From NCBI GenBank assembly GCA_041753075.1, contig JBGSVE010000063.1:1-64000 (forward strand): DNA of 64,000 nt, read 5' to 3'. Below, one piece after another: positions 34,974 to 44,700 of the stretch. Under the pieces are notes generated by a model. The model was given only the letters and a program-made list of their open reading frames with translations. It was not told the origin of the DNA and made no database searches. Position numbers and translations under genes: made by a program. Positions within the stretch are counted from its first letter, which is position 1, and each line of letters opens with the position of its first letter. Origin of the DNA: UBA6163 sp041753075. GTDB taxonomy: Bacteria > Planctomycetota > Planctomycetia > Pirellulales > Pirellulaceae.

Positions 34974-37256
34974 ATGAACATGAAGCGAATACTCTCTTCA
35001 CGGCAAACAATAAGACGGGTGCTGTTCGGAGCCTTGATTTTCAGCCTCTGGCCTGTGACTTCTGAAGCCGCTCCTACTCGTCCGCCGAATATCGTTTTTA
35101 TCTTGGTCGATGATCAGGGCTACTACGATCTTGGTTGCTATGGTGCGGCGGAAGTGAAGACGCCACGAATAGATGCAATGGCTGAGCAGGGAACGCGGTT
35201 CACCGACTACTACGCGGCGGCTCCGATTTGCAGCCCATCGCGCGCGGGTCTGCTGACCGGATGTTACCCACGGCGGGTCGGTAACGAGATCTGGGTGCAT
35301 CGCGCCGATTCGCGTTCAGGCATTCATCCCGACGAATTGACGATTGCTGAGTTGTTGAAAGAAAACGGCTACGCAACGGCCTGCATCGGCAAATGGCATC
35401 TTGGATTTCACGAACCTTTCCTGCCACAGAATCAGGGTTTTGATCATTACTTCGGACTGCTGCATAATCTTGATCCGGTGGAGGTCGTTTACTTTAAGGA
35501 CAAGGGTGGAGTGCCACTGATGCGGAATGACGATGTCGTCAAACGTCCCGCCGATCCGGCGGAACTCACAAGACTTTACACCGATGAGGCGGTTGAATTT
35601 ATTAAGCAGAACAAGGACCGCCCGTTCTTCCTTTATCTTCCTCATACGATGCTCCACAATCCGCTTGGTGTGAGCGATGCATTCAAGGGCAGTTCGAATT
35701 GGGGCGAGTACGGCGACGCGATTGCCGAACTCGATTACAACGTCGGTCGGATCTTAGATTCTTTGAAAGACTTGGGCATCGACGACAACACGATCGTCAT
35801 CTATGCGTCGGACAATGGACGGGGCCCGGGACGCACGCCGGACCAAAAGATTCGAGGGCACAAGTTGTCGACCTATGAAGGTGGCATTCGCGTGCCCGCT
35901 ATCGCTTGGGGGCCGAAGCTTGGATTGCAGTCGGGCGTCGCGTCGTCAGCGGTAGTCCACGCGATGGACTGGTATCCGACACTTGCCACGTTCGCGGGCA
36001 TCGAAGTTCCCGAAGGCCGCGTCATCGACGGACGAGACATCAGTCCTCTGTTGAAAGGAGAGACGAAGATCGTGCCGCCTGCCGGAATGAAGAAGTCGCT
36101 CAACGCGTTGGTTCCGCTTCGTCGACGTTGGGATCCTCCCGGCGAATGGGCGTCGATCATCAATCGAAACGAGTATAACGACGCATTCTTTTATCACGGC
36201 AGCGAGGGCCAGTTGGCCGCAGTGCGATGGCGGAATTGGAAACTTGTTTTGAATCCGACCGTGCAGCTTTACGACTTGGCGAACGATCCAGGCGAAACGA
36301 AATTGGTAGGCAATCAAGACATCATCCGCAAGCTACGAGGCATGGCGATCCTGTTTCAGGAAGAAATGCGCCTCGACGCGAGGCCTGCAGGTGAGTCGCC
36401 CCCAGAACCTCGCGCCGATGGCAATACTGAGATTTCGCAAGACTTGCTGAACAGTTTGGATGAGAAGCTCGGCGTGACCTATGCCCACTACGGCGACCGC
36501 ACTTTGGAATTGGACATCTACCGACCGAGGGGAACTTGGGGCCAGTTGCCCGCAGTCGTCTGCATTCACGGTGGAGGCTGGGCAAATGGCAACCGGGCCA
36601 ACCACGGACGAGTCGCACAAGCGATCGCGGCGCGCGGCTATGTCGCCGCAACGATTTCGTATCGATTCAGTGGTGAAGCTCCCTTCCCAGCAGCGATCTA
36701 CGATTGCAAAGCGGCAGTGAGATTCCTGCGCGCGAACGCGAAGGAATACGGCATTGATCCAAACAACATCGGCGCCATCGGACTTTCAGCCGGAGGACAC
36801 CTGACAGCACTGTTGGCAACCTCCGCTGGCGAGAAATCGCTTGAAGGCGACGGCGGCAACGCTGAATTCAGTAGTGCAATTCAGGCAGCCGTCCCCATGG
36901 GTGCGCAGACGGATTTACTGTCCACCCGAACACGCGAGATTTCTGCGGTCCAGGAGCGCGGCCAAATTTGGAGACAATTTCTCAGCGGTTCACTCGCTGA
37001 ACAGCCAGAGATCTATCGTCTTGCGTCACCGCTGGCTCACCTCGACAAATCAGATCCACCTTGCTGGTTCATCACCGGCGAGACTGATGATCCCAGCACG
37101 CACGCGGACGAGTTTCGACAGCGGATGAAGGAATTGGCAATCCAATCGGGCCTTACCATCATCAAGAACGCACCCCATCCGTTCCTTGGCAAGCAAGCGT
37201 GGTTCGATGAGATGCTCAACTCGGCGGACGCCTTCTTTCAGACATCACTCAAGTGA
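34974..37256 (+). CDS. Sulfatase-esterase fusion protein
   Basis: A 760-residue exported bifunctional protein. The signal segment is residues 1-33. The sulfatase domain (about 36-470) has ILVDDQGYYD metal ligands, active site CSPSR (Cys86-Arg90), IGKWHLGF, YASDNGRG, and YEGGIRVPAIAWGP. After a linker (about 470-500) a BD-FAE/esterase-type alpha/beta-hydrolase follows: oxyanion motif IHGGGW (531-536), nucleophile elbow GLSAGG with Ser605, a probable acid in TGETDD (about 705), and His735 in APHPFLG. It could remove both sulfate and an acyl group from one glycan. The esterase part resembles the separate esterase at 54853. An ATG 6 bp downstream is an alternative start. Confidence 0.93.
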   Translation: MNMKRILSSRQTIRRVLFGALIFSLWPVTSEAAPTRPPNIVFILVDDQGYYDLGCYGAAEVKTPRIDAMAEQGTRFTDYYAAAPICSPSRAGLLTGCYPRRVGNEIWVHRADSRSGIHPDELTIAELLKENGYATACIGKWHLGFHEPFLPQNQGFDHYFGLLHNLDPVEVVYFKDKGGVPLMRNDDVVKRPADPAELTRLYTDEAVEFIKQNKDRPFFLYLPHTMLHNPLGVSDAFKGSSNWGEYGDAIAELDYNVGRILDSLKDLGIDDNTIVIYASDNGRGPGRTPDQKIRGHKLSTYEGGIRVPAIAWGPKLGLQSGVASSAVVHAMDWYPTLATFAGIEVPEGRVIDGRDISPLLKGETKIVPPAGMKKSLNALVPLRRRWDPPGEWASIINRNEYNDAFFYHGSEGQLAAVRWRNWKLVLNPTVQLYDLANDPGETKLVGNQDIIRKLRGMAILFQEEMRLDARPAGESPPEPRADGNTEISQDLLNSLDEKLGVTYAHYGDRTLELDIYRPRGTWGQLPAVVCIHGGGWANGNRANHGRVAQAIAARGYVAATISYRFSGEAPFPAAIYDCKAAVRFLRANAKEYGIDPNNIGAIGLSAGGHLTALLATSAGEKSLEGDGGNAEFSSAIQAAVPMGAQTDLLSTRTREISAVQERGQIWRQFLSGSLAEQPEIYRLASPLAHLDKSDPPCWFITGETDDPSTHADEFRQRMKELAIQSGLTIIKNAPHPFLGKQAWFDEMLNSADAFFQTSLK

Positions 37257-37290
37257 CTCACGCACTCACATAAAACAGTTAACGAATAAC

Positions 37291-38871
37291 ATGACGAAAC
37301 AGATCATCACATTACTCCTACTCATCGCACTCTCCCCGTCGCCGGGAGTCGCCGCCGAAAAACCCAACGTTCTGTTTCTCGCGGTCGACGACATGAACGA
37401 CTGGGTCGGATGTTTGGAAACGACGCCTCACGCTATCACGCCAAATATTGACCGACTCGCCGCTCGCGGCGTGAACTTTACGAATGCTCACACAGCAGGT
37501 GTGTTTTGTGCTCCCAGTCGCGCCGCCATTTTTTCGGGCCAGTTCGCTTCGACAACCGGCTGCTATCAATCGCCGAACTACTTCGTCCACCACCCAGAGA
37601 TCGAAGCGCTGCAAATGAGTTTCGCCAAGGGCGGTTACACAACGCTCGCTGCGGGCAAGCTGTTCCATCACCCGGCAGGTGCGATCGATCAGCGAGGTTG
37701 GAACAAGTTCTTTCTTCGCAATCAGTGGCAGCGAGAAAACGGTTGGGAACTGGAGTCGTGGAGCAAAGACACGCCGTTTCCCGATCCTTTCCCGAAAAGC
37801 GTTTACAATGCGGGAAAAGAGATCGACGGTGGACTTTTTCTTGAATGGGGTGCGATCCCGAATGAGAAAGAAGGACAAATGGCCGACACGATCCGCATCG
37901 ATTGGACGGTCGAGCAACTAAAGAAGCAACACGACAAGCCGTTCTTCTTAGCTTGTGGAATTTATGCACCGCACTTCCCGAATTATTGCCCGCAGAAGTA
38001 TTTCGATATGTACGACGTGGCGGAAATTGCATTGCCTCCGATCAAAGACGACGACCTGGAAGACTTGCCGCCTAAGGTGCGCAAGCAGAAAGAAAACCGG
38101 AAACGCCAGCATCACGACAAGCTCGTCAAAATGGGCGCCGTGAAAGACGCAATTCACGGTTACCTCGCTTGCATGAGTTACGCGGACGCGATGATGGGGC
38201 GCGTGCTCGATGCATTGGCAGCAAGTCCCTACGCAGACAACACCATTGTCGTATTTTGGAGTGACCACGGTTACCACCACGGCGAGAAAGGCGACTGGGG
38301 CAAGCACACTCTCTGGGAACGCACGTCAAATGTTCCATTCATTTGGGCCGGACCCGGTGTGGCCAAGGGTGTGAAAACAGATGTGACCGCAAGTCTGATC
38401 GACATGTACCCAACATTGGTCGAGAGGTGTGGTCTGCCGAAGCCTCATCAGACACTCGAAGGCGAGTCCCTCGCGGGCGTGTTGAGTGACCCATCGGCGG
38501 CAACCGATCGCAAAGTCTTGCTGCCCCACATGAATCCAGGTGAGTACGCCATCATCAATCGCGACTGGCGTTACATCCGTTATGGCGACGATGGGGAAGA
38601 ACTTTACGACCTTCGCAAGGATCCAAACGAATGGAACAACCTAGCGTCGGACGAGAAGTATGCTGGCTTGAAGGAGGAAATGCGGCAGTCCGCGCCCGAT
38701 ACGTTTGCCGTACCTGAACCGTCGCTCAATGCACGAAAGGATCTTGTAGTGGAAGGCGAAACCTTTCGTTGGGAAAAGGGCAAAGGCAACTACACGCCGC
38801 CGCCAAAGTATCTGCCGTACCTATCCACCGGTGTCTCGACGCCCGACAAACAAGGCAAGAAAATCAATTAA
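37291..38871 (+). CDS. Iduronate-2-sulfatase-like sulfatase
   Basis: A 526-residue exported sulfatase with a signal peptide (residues 1-22) and the landmarks of the iduronate-sulfatase group. These are FLAVDDMNDWVGCLETTPHA, active site CAPSR (Cys73-Arg77), GKLFHH, FLACGIYAPHFPNYCP and WSDHGYHHGEKGDWGKHTLW. The His-rich WSDHGYHHGEK segment is diagnostic of this class and substitutes for SDNG. It ends with a basic tail. It is the last intact cargo gene before the integrase remnant and starts 34 bp after the fusion gene. Substrate class (uronate 2-sulfate or similar) is inferred from family only. Confidence 0.92.
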   Translation: MTKQIITLLLLIALSPSPGVAAEKPNVLFLAVDDMNDWVGCLETTPHAITPNIDRLAARGVNFTNAHTAGVFCAPSRAAIFSGQFASTTGCYQSPNYFVHHPEIEALQMSFAKGGYTTLAAGKLFHHPAGAIDQRGWNKFFLRNQWQRENGWELESWSKDTPFPDPFPKSVYNAGKEIDGGLFLEWGAIPNEKEGQMADTIRIDWTVEQLKKQHDKPFFLACGIYAPHFPNYCPQKYFDMYDVAEIALPPIKDDDLEDLPPKVRKQKENRKRQHHDKLVKMGAVKDAIHGYLACMSYADAMMGRVLDALAASPYADNTIVVFWSDHGYHHGEKGDWGKHTLWERTSNVPFIWAGPGVAKGVKTDVTASLIDMYPTLVERCGLPKPHQTLEGESLAGVLSDPSAATDRKVLLPHMNPGEYAIINRDWRYIRYGDDGEELYDLRKDPNEWNNLASDEKYAGLKEEMRQSAPDTFAVPEPSLNARKDLVVEGETFRWEKGKGNYTPPPKYLPYLSTGVSTPDKQGKKIN

Positions 38872-39060
38872 TGAAAAAGTTGGTCGTCAACCTGCGAAAC
38901 GCGCACCTACACGAAACATTTCCCACGCCTCCCCGTTTACGACGCTCTCCGGAACGACTCTCGGTTCGTTCATTCTTGTTAATGCCTAGTTGGCAAATGC
39001 TTTACGCAAATTGCGTCCGCTTCGGTTGGGCGGTTTAGCGAACTGCATGTTCGCGGCAGT

Positions 39061-39652
39061 TTGCGATGCGGGTTACCGTCATCACGGGTTGACGGCGTGG
39101 AACGGATCAGCGAACGAGTCTTGCTGAGGACGACATCAACATCGATCGGTGGTACAAGCGGATGGTTTAGCGACTCCGATGCCTCGAACTGTCGGCGACG
39201 CTGCATGACTCGGAGGGCCATCTCATCCAGGACGATGCCATCACAGGCAATATCCTCGTCCGTCAAACCTTTCTTGAAGTGCTTGATGTCTTCGGGCTCG
39301 ACGCATAGGAACCGGAAGCGGTTCTGGATCTGCTGTAGCAGGTAACGGTACTGCGTTGCAGCTTCATTCTGATCCATGACCGGCAAGCGTACACGATCGG
39401 CACCTCAGCGATCTGCACGGCGATCGCGAGTGTGGTCTCATCCCAGAGTGGCTGCTCGGTGTCAGATGTCTTGTCAATCACGTCCCAAACTCGACGGAGA
39501 AGTGCTTCTCGTAGCTCGGCTGTGGTCCGATCGGTACACAGGCGAAACTTGTGCTGTACCCGCTTCCCGCTTGCGTTGATCTTCCAGCCCAGTTGCCGGG
39601 CAAATTGGCCACGGTCGTCAGGCTTTGAAATTCGTCCAGTTCGAGTTGCCAT
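39061..39652 (-). pseudogene. Tyrosine integrase remnant, frameshifted and truncated
   Basis: From ATG 39652 the minus strand reads RQLGWKINASGKRVQHKFRL, CTDRTTAELREALLRRVWDV, then WDETTLAIAVQIAE, the N-terminal pattern of large planctomycete tyrosine recombinases. A frameshift near 39386-39400 moves the frame to MDQNEAATQYRYLLQQIQNR and VEPEDIKHFKKGL. The translation then ends without the C-terminal catalytic R-H-R-Y domain. It lies 222 bp from the ssrA 3' end, where an integrase of an ssrA-targeting element is expected. The family call rests on my recall of the family pattern. Confidence 0.65.
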
Positions 39653-39688
39653 TTTGTGTTCCGACTTGTCCCGCTGTTGATGGATGCT

Positions 39689-39771
39689 TGGTCCGATAAG
39701 CAGATCTTCGCAGCTTATCGGACCAGGAACAGGGTCTTATCGGACCACTTATCGGACCAAAAATCGGACCA
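39689..39771. repeat. Cluster of CTTATCGGACCA boxes, possible integrase arm sites
   Basis: Three perfect direct copies of CTTATCGGACCA at 39714-39725, 39736-39747 and 39748-39759, one partial copy (AATCGGACCA) ending at 39771, and one inverted copy TGGTCCGATAAG at 39689-39700. They lie between the integrase start (39652) and the attachment core (39874). Position and arrangement fit arm-type sites of a tyrosine recombinase; no copy was seen at the left end. Confidence 0.7.
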
Positions 39772-39832
39772 GAGGCCAAAACAAGGGTCTTGGGACAGCA
39801 GGTGTGGGACAGTGAAATTGCAAAAACCAACG

Positions 39833-39867
39833 AAAAAAGGCTGCTTTGCGAGTTGAAAAGCAGCCTT
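39833..39867 (-). terminator. Intrinsic terminator of ssrA
   Basis: On the minus strand a stem of 11 bp (AAGGCTGCTTT/AAAGCAGCCTT) with a 9-nt loop is followed by a T-run (39833-39838). It starts 6 nt after the tmRNA 3' end. It differs in sequence from the terminator beside the left attachment copy. Confidence 0.9.
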
Positions 39868-39873
39868 TTGGTA

Positions 39874-40258
<385 letters not shown>

Positions 40259-40424
40259 AAGACAAAGCGAAAAATCTGGCGCGTTAACCAAGTTAACCTT
40301 GCCAGCTCGTCCCGCCGCAACCACGTCACGTCCAAGGACCATTGGATTATAGTCAAATCAACGCACGTCGGCGAGGGCGATCCCGAGTCGTTACATTGGT
40401 GCTTTGTTCGTGATCGAGGCATTG

Positions 40425-41153
40425 ATGCAACCGTTTACCGTCCTGTACGAAGATAATCACCTGCTCGTTGTCGAAAAACCCGCCGGTTTGGCAACGATGG
40501 GTGCGGGCGACGGCCAATCGGTTCACCGCGCCGCATGCCGATATATCGCGGACAAGTACAACAAGCCAGGCAAAGTTTTTCTCGGCGTTGTTCATCGCCT
40601 TGATTCCATGGCCAGCGGCGTGTTGGTGTTGGCTCGAACCAGCAAGGCGGCCGCTCGGTTGAGCGAGCAGTTTCGCGATTCTCAGCACGGGCCACAAAAG
40701 ATTTATGTTGCCGCCGTTCAGGGACACCTCGGCGAAAATCAAGGTTGCTGGATCGATCGTGTCTGGAAAGACGAGTCCGCCCACCGCATGCGCGTCGTTG
40801 ATTCTGCCCAGGGCGGAGTCGAAGCACGGTTGCAGTGGCGATTGCTGCGACGTGGGATGCCGGCGGGCCAAGCCGCATGGTCGCTGGTCGCCGTCCGCTT
40901 GATGACTGGTCGCAAGCATCAAATTCGCGTTCAGTTTGCGGATCGCGATCATCCCATTATTGGCGATCGCAAGTACGGTGGTGCCGTGCGGCCGATGCGC
41001 GGGATCGCGTTGCAGGCGACGAGCTTGACCATCAAACATCCGACCAAAGGAAACTTGATGACGTTTCGAGCCGGGCTCCCGGACTGGCAACAATCGACAC
41101 CGACCGTGGCGGAACTTGATCAAATTGCAACGGCGGACGATTGGTTGCTATGA
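40425..41153 (+). CDS. RluA-family RNA pseudouridine synthase
   Basis: A 242-residue cytoplasmic enzyme that isomerises uridine to pseudouridine in rRNA or tRNA. Motif I (VVEKPAGLATMGAG), the catalytic motif HRLDSMASGVLVLAR with the essential aspartate, and motif III (VRLMTGRKHQIRVQFADRDH) are all present, and there is no S4 domain. It is shorter than RluD and close to the RluA or YdaO-like subgroup. The ATG at 40425 is chosen; an in-frame TTG lies 21 bp upstream. Its stop overlaps the next gene's start by 4 bp (ATGA). The target nucleotide cannot be assigned. Confidence 0.9.
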   Translation: MQPFTVLYEDNHLLVVEKPAGLATMGAGDGQSVHRAACRYIADKYNKPGKVFLGVVHRLDSMASGVLVLARTSKAAARLSEQFRDSQHGPQKIYVAAVQGHLGENQGCWIDRVWKDESAHRMRVVDSAQGGVEARLQWRLLRRGMPAGQAAWSLVAVRLMTGRKHQIRVQFADRDHPIIGDRKYGGAVRPMRGIALQATSLTIKHPTKGNLMTFRAGLPDWQQSTPTVAELDQIATADDWLL

Positions 41154-41665
41154 CGAAGAAGCGTCCAATTGATCCGACCAAAAAGACTTCTGCAAAGCAG
41201 TCCCGGGCGGAATTTTCTTGGCCGACGAGAATCGTCAGTGGCGGCCAGACTGGCGTGGATCGAGCGGCCTTGGAGGTCGCGATCGCGCTGGGAATCGAGC
41301 ACGGCGGTTGGTGCCCAAGGGGCCGTTTGGCCGAAGACGGCACGGTGCCTTCGAAGTACCAGTTGGAGGAAATGTCGTCGCGCGATTATGCCGTTCGGAC
41401 ACGCCAAAATGTGATCGACAGCGACGCGACGCTGATTCTCTACGAGCATCAAGTTCGTGGCGGTACGTTGCTGACGCGCCGCGTGGCCGCGGAACTTGGT
41501 AAACCACATCTTTGTCTCCGGATCAATCCTGGCGGGGTGCTTGAGATTACCCAGTGGGTTGTCGCGTTCCGTCCGTTGGTGTTGAATATCGCGGGCCCTC
41601 GTGAAAGCACCCACCCGGGGATTGAATCTCGCGCGTTTGATTTTTTGTTGACGGTTTTCACGTAG
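41150..41665 (+). CDS. SLOG-like putative molybdenum carrier family protein
   Basis: A 171-residue cytoplasmic protein with the opening RIVSGGQTGVDRAALEVAIA and WCPRGRLAEDGTVPSKYQLE, the pattern of the putative molybdenum-carrier/SLOG family (Rossmann-like nucleotide-binding fold). The middle DATLILYEHQVRGGTLLTRR and the end GPRESTHPGIESRAFDFLL match too. Family members bind nucleotide-type ligands and molybdate was suggested by structural genomics; the role here is unknown. It is translationally coupled to the pseudouridine synthase by ATGA. The N-terminal Lys-rich 25 residues are outside the fold. Confidence 0.8.
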   Translation: MTKKRPIDPTKKTSAKQSRAEFSWPTRIVSGGQTGVDRAALEVAIALGIEHGGWCPRGRLAEDGTVPSKYQLEEMSSRDYAVRTRQNVIDSDATLILYEHQVRGGTLLTRRVAAELGKPHLCLRINPGGVLEITQWVVAFRPLVLNIAGPRESTHPGIESRAFDFLLTVFT

Positions 41666-41765
41666 CCAAGCGAGCGAGATCGAGCGAAACTTGTTCGATT
41701 GGAGAGTCTTTGTCGTCTCACCTATTGGATTGTTAGCACTCGGGCGTATTGGGATTCCAAAGCGA

Positions 41766-44700
41766 ATGAGCGAGTCCGACGATTTTGAACTGAACAAACC
41801 GGATCCGGGGACCGAGACGTTACTTCGTTTTACGACGACGCGCGAAACTCGGTTTTGCGGCGACGACGTTCAAATCGACCCACCGCGGTGGAAGATCGGC
41901 GACATTGTCGAAGGCTATGTGCTGGAGAAGTTGATCGGGTCGGGCGTGACCAGTTCCGTTTATTTGGCGCGCGAAGCAGAATCCGGACGCCGCTGTGCGC
42001 TCAAGCTGCTGCGGTCGCGCAATGAAGAGGTCATGGCGGCATGTCGGGTCGGGTTTCGCCGCATGCTGACGGTATCGCACCCGGGGCTGGTTCGCGTTTA
42101 TCGGTTGATCGGCAATCATGGTGTCATCGGGTTTACGATGGAGTATGTACCCGGTCGGCGGCTGAGCAAAGCGATGAATGACGCTCGCGCCGCGGGCCGC
42201 GCCGCCGTGTTTGATCTCGCCCACCGATTGCTGCGCGATGTCGGCGGTGCGCTCCAGGCGATTAATGACGCGGGTCTGGTTCACCGTGATGTAAAGCCCG
42301 ACAACATTTTGATTGACGATCACGGGCGAGCGCGGTTGGTGGATTACGGGTTGGTCGGTAGTTTCGATCCGGAATCCGATCCGGATGCCAGACGCGATTA
42401 TTTGGCTGGCACGTATTGGTATATGGCCCCGGAATCGATTTCGATGCAAATCTATCCGCCGGCGTGTGACGTATACGCTTTGGGATGCATCCTGTTGGAA
42501 TTGCTGGCTGACCACAGCGCCCTGCCGTCCGATGCCAACGAAGCGGTGTCGTTGGGTCAATCGGTTGGTGACGTGCGAAAGTTTTTACCCAGCGACACGC
42601 CGCCGGAGCTGTGCGAGTTGCTGTGCGATATGGTCGACCCGGCTACGGAGAATCGTCCGCTGGCGGCGCGATTGGTGCATGTTGGGCTGGGGCTAACCAC
42701 GCAACCAAATAAACTCGGCTTTCATCGCGGCTACTTGTATGGTCGTGAGTCACAGATGGCGGCGGCCGAGCGCTGGGTGCAAAGCGTCGTCAAGGGGCGG
42801 CCAACGCGTTTGCACTTGTTCGGCGATTCGGGTGTGGGCAAGAGTTGGTTCTTGGCCGAATTGCTTCGCCGCATTCGCCAGAATCGTTGGTTTCAAGTCT
42901 TTGATGCGAATTGCCGCGAACGCGCCGAAGCATCGCTGCAGGTCTTTGGCACGATGGCCGATGCGATTGCCCGGCGTTATTCGCGATCGGATCGCGATGT
43001 CATTCGATTACAGCCGCGGCACGCACGCGTCTTGCGCCAAGCATTTCCGGTGCTGCGTTCGGTCATCGAGCCGCCGCCTGAAGCTGACGATGGCAAGTTG
43101 GCCGATCACACCGACTGGGATCCAAGACCGGACGAGTCGCCCGATCAGAGCGAACTGAATCGCGCCGACGCATTGTCCTCAGGCGTTGACTTGGTTGACC
43201 GAATGTGCGAGTACGGACCGCTGTTTTTGGTCATCGATGATGTCCAATGGGCGGATCAGGACAGCCTCAACGTGCTTGATAAATTGATTGCCGACGCGGA
43301 GCGTATGACCGGCATCATCACGATCGGTCGCGAGACGCAAGATCGGTTTCGCTGTCCGGCGGATTGCATCATCGAGCTCGGTCCACTGAGCGAACACGCC
43401 TCGATCGATTTGCTGCGCGAGATCCTTTGCCAAACCGATCCAAGCTGGACCGACGCGGCGCTGTGTCGCTTGGCCCATCTTGGCGAAGGCAATGCGTACC
43501 AATTGACACAGCTTGCCGCTTGCATGCGTCTGGATGACGCCGCGGTCTGGCAACAACGGCTTCTGACCGAATCGATCCAGATCGAGGATATTTGGCAAAC
43601 TCGCCTTGATAGTCTATCCCCTGAATCCCGCGTTTCGCTTGAGTACCTGGCGATCGCCGGCGGCCCCATTCGACCTGCGGATTTGGGCCGTGTGAGTGAC
43701 CTGCTGGAGCGTTGCGATGAGGTCTTGCAGGAACTTGCCGAGCATCGACTGGTTCGTGATGAATCTTCACGCAGTGAGCTGGTGGACATTGTTCACCAGC
43801 GGATTGGCCAGTGCGTGGCGGCGGCGATCCCGAAGCGACGACGACGCGAATTGCATCAACGTTGGGCAAGCTATTTGATGACATGCGAGCAGGATCCTTG
43901 GCGCGCCGCGCGAATCGCTGGGCATCTTCTCGAGGCCGACAAGCCAATCGCGGCCGTACCGCATGTTATCCAGGCGGCCCGCGACGCCGAGGCCCGTTTC
44001 GCGTTTACCGAAGCCGCTCGCTGGCATCATCGTGCCGCGTCGATCCTGTCACCTCCGCAATCACTGCAATCACTTTTGCAGGCCATTTCACGTTATGAGG
44101 ACGCGTGCCAGTATGGTGAGGCGGCCGAGTTATGTCACGATCTGCTCAGTCGCCAATCGCTCGATCCACAAGCGGTCGAGTATCAGCGAATAATGATTCG
44201 CTTTTCAATCAATCGACTTCGTGAGGGTCGTCCGATCGACGCGCGAAATCTGCTTAGCTCCCTTGTCCAATCACAGACAAGATCAACAATTGATGTCGCG
44301 TCACTGCTTTCGGTGTATCGGCCGATGATGTCGATCGATATCGAAATGGCGAACACGATCCTCGAAGCATGTGCTGCATCGGAACAACTGCTAACCGATG
44401 CGCACCTTGCGTTCCGTGTGGCTTTAGAAACGTCGCTGCGCGGTTGCCGCAAGCGTGGCAGCCGACGCCGACGTTGTACCGAACAATTGAAAACAAGTTT
44501 GCATATCGCGGAATTGGTGGAGAATTCGTCACTGCGCGCCATGATGACCGCTGATGCCTCCCGCGCAATTGCGGTGCGACATTTGTTGGCATGTGATTGG
44601 GCTTCGTCAATCGCACCGGCGACCCGGGCCATTCATTTTTTTAGTTTACTTGGACCAAACTATCGCTTTGATGAAGCCCATGCGCACATACCGCTCGTTT

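Noticed and set aside
39689..39771. Replication origin iterons
   Set aside because: No replication initiator gene or AT-rich unwinding region is nearby. The place between an integrase and its attachment core fits arm sites better.
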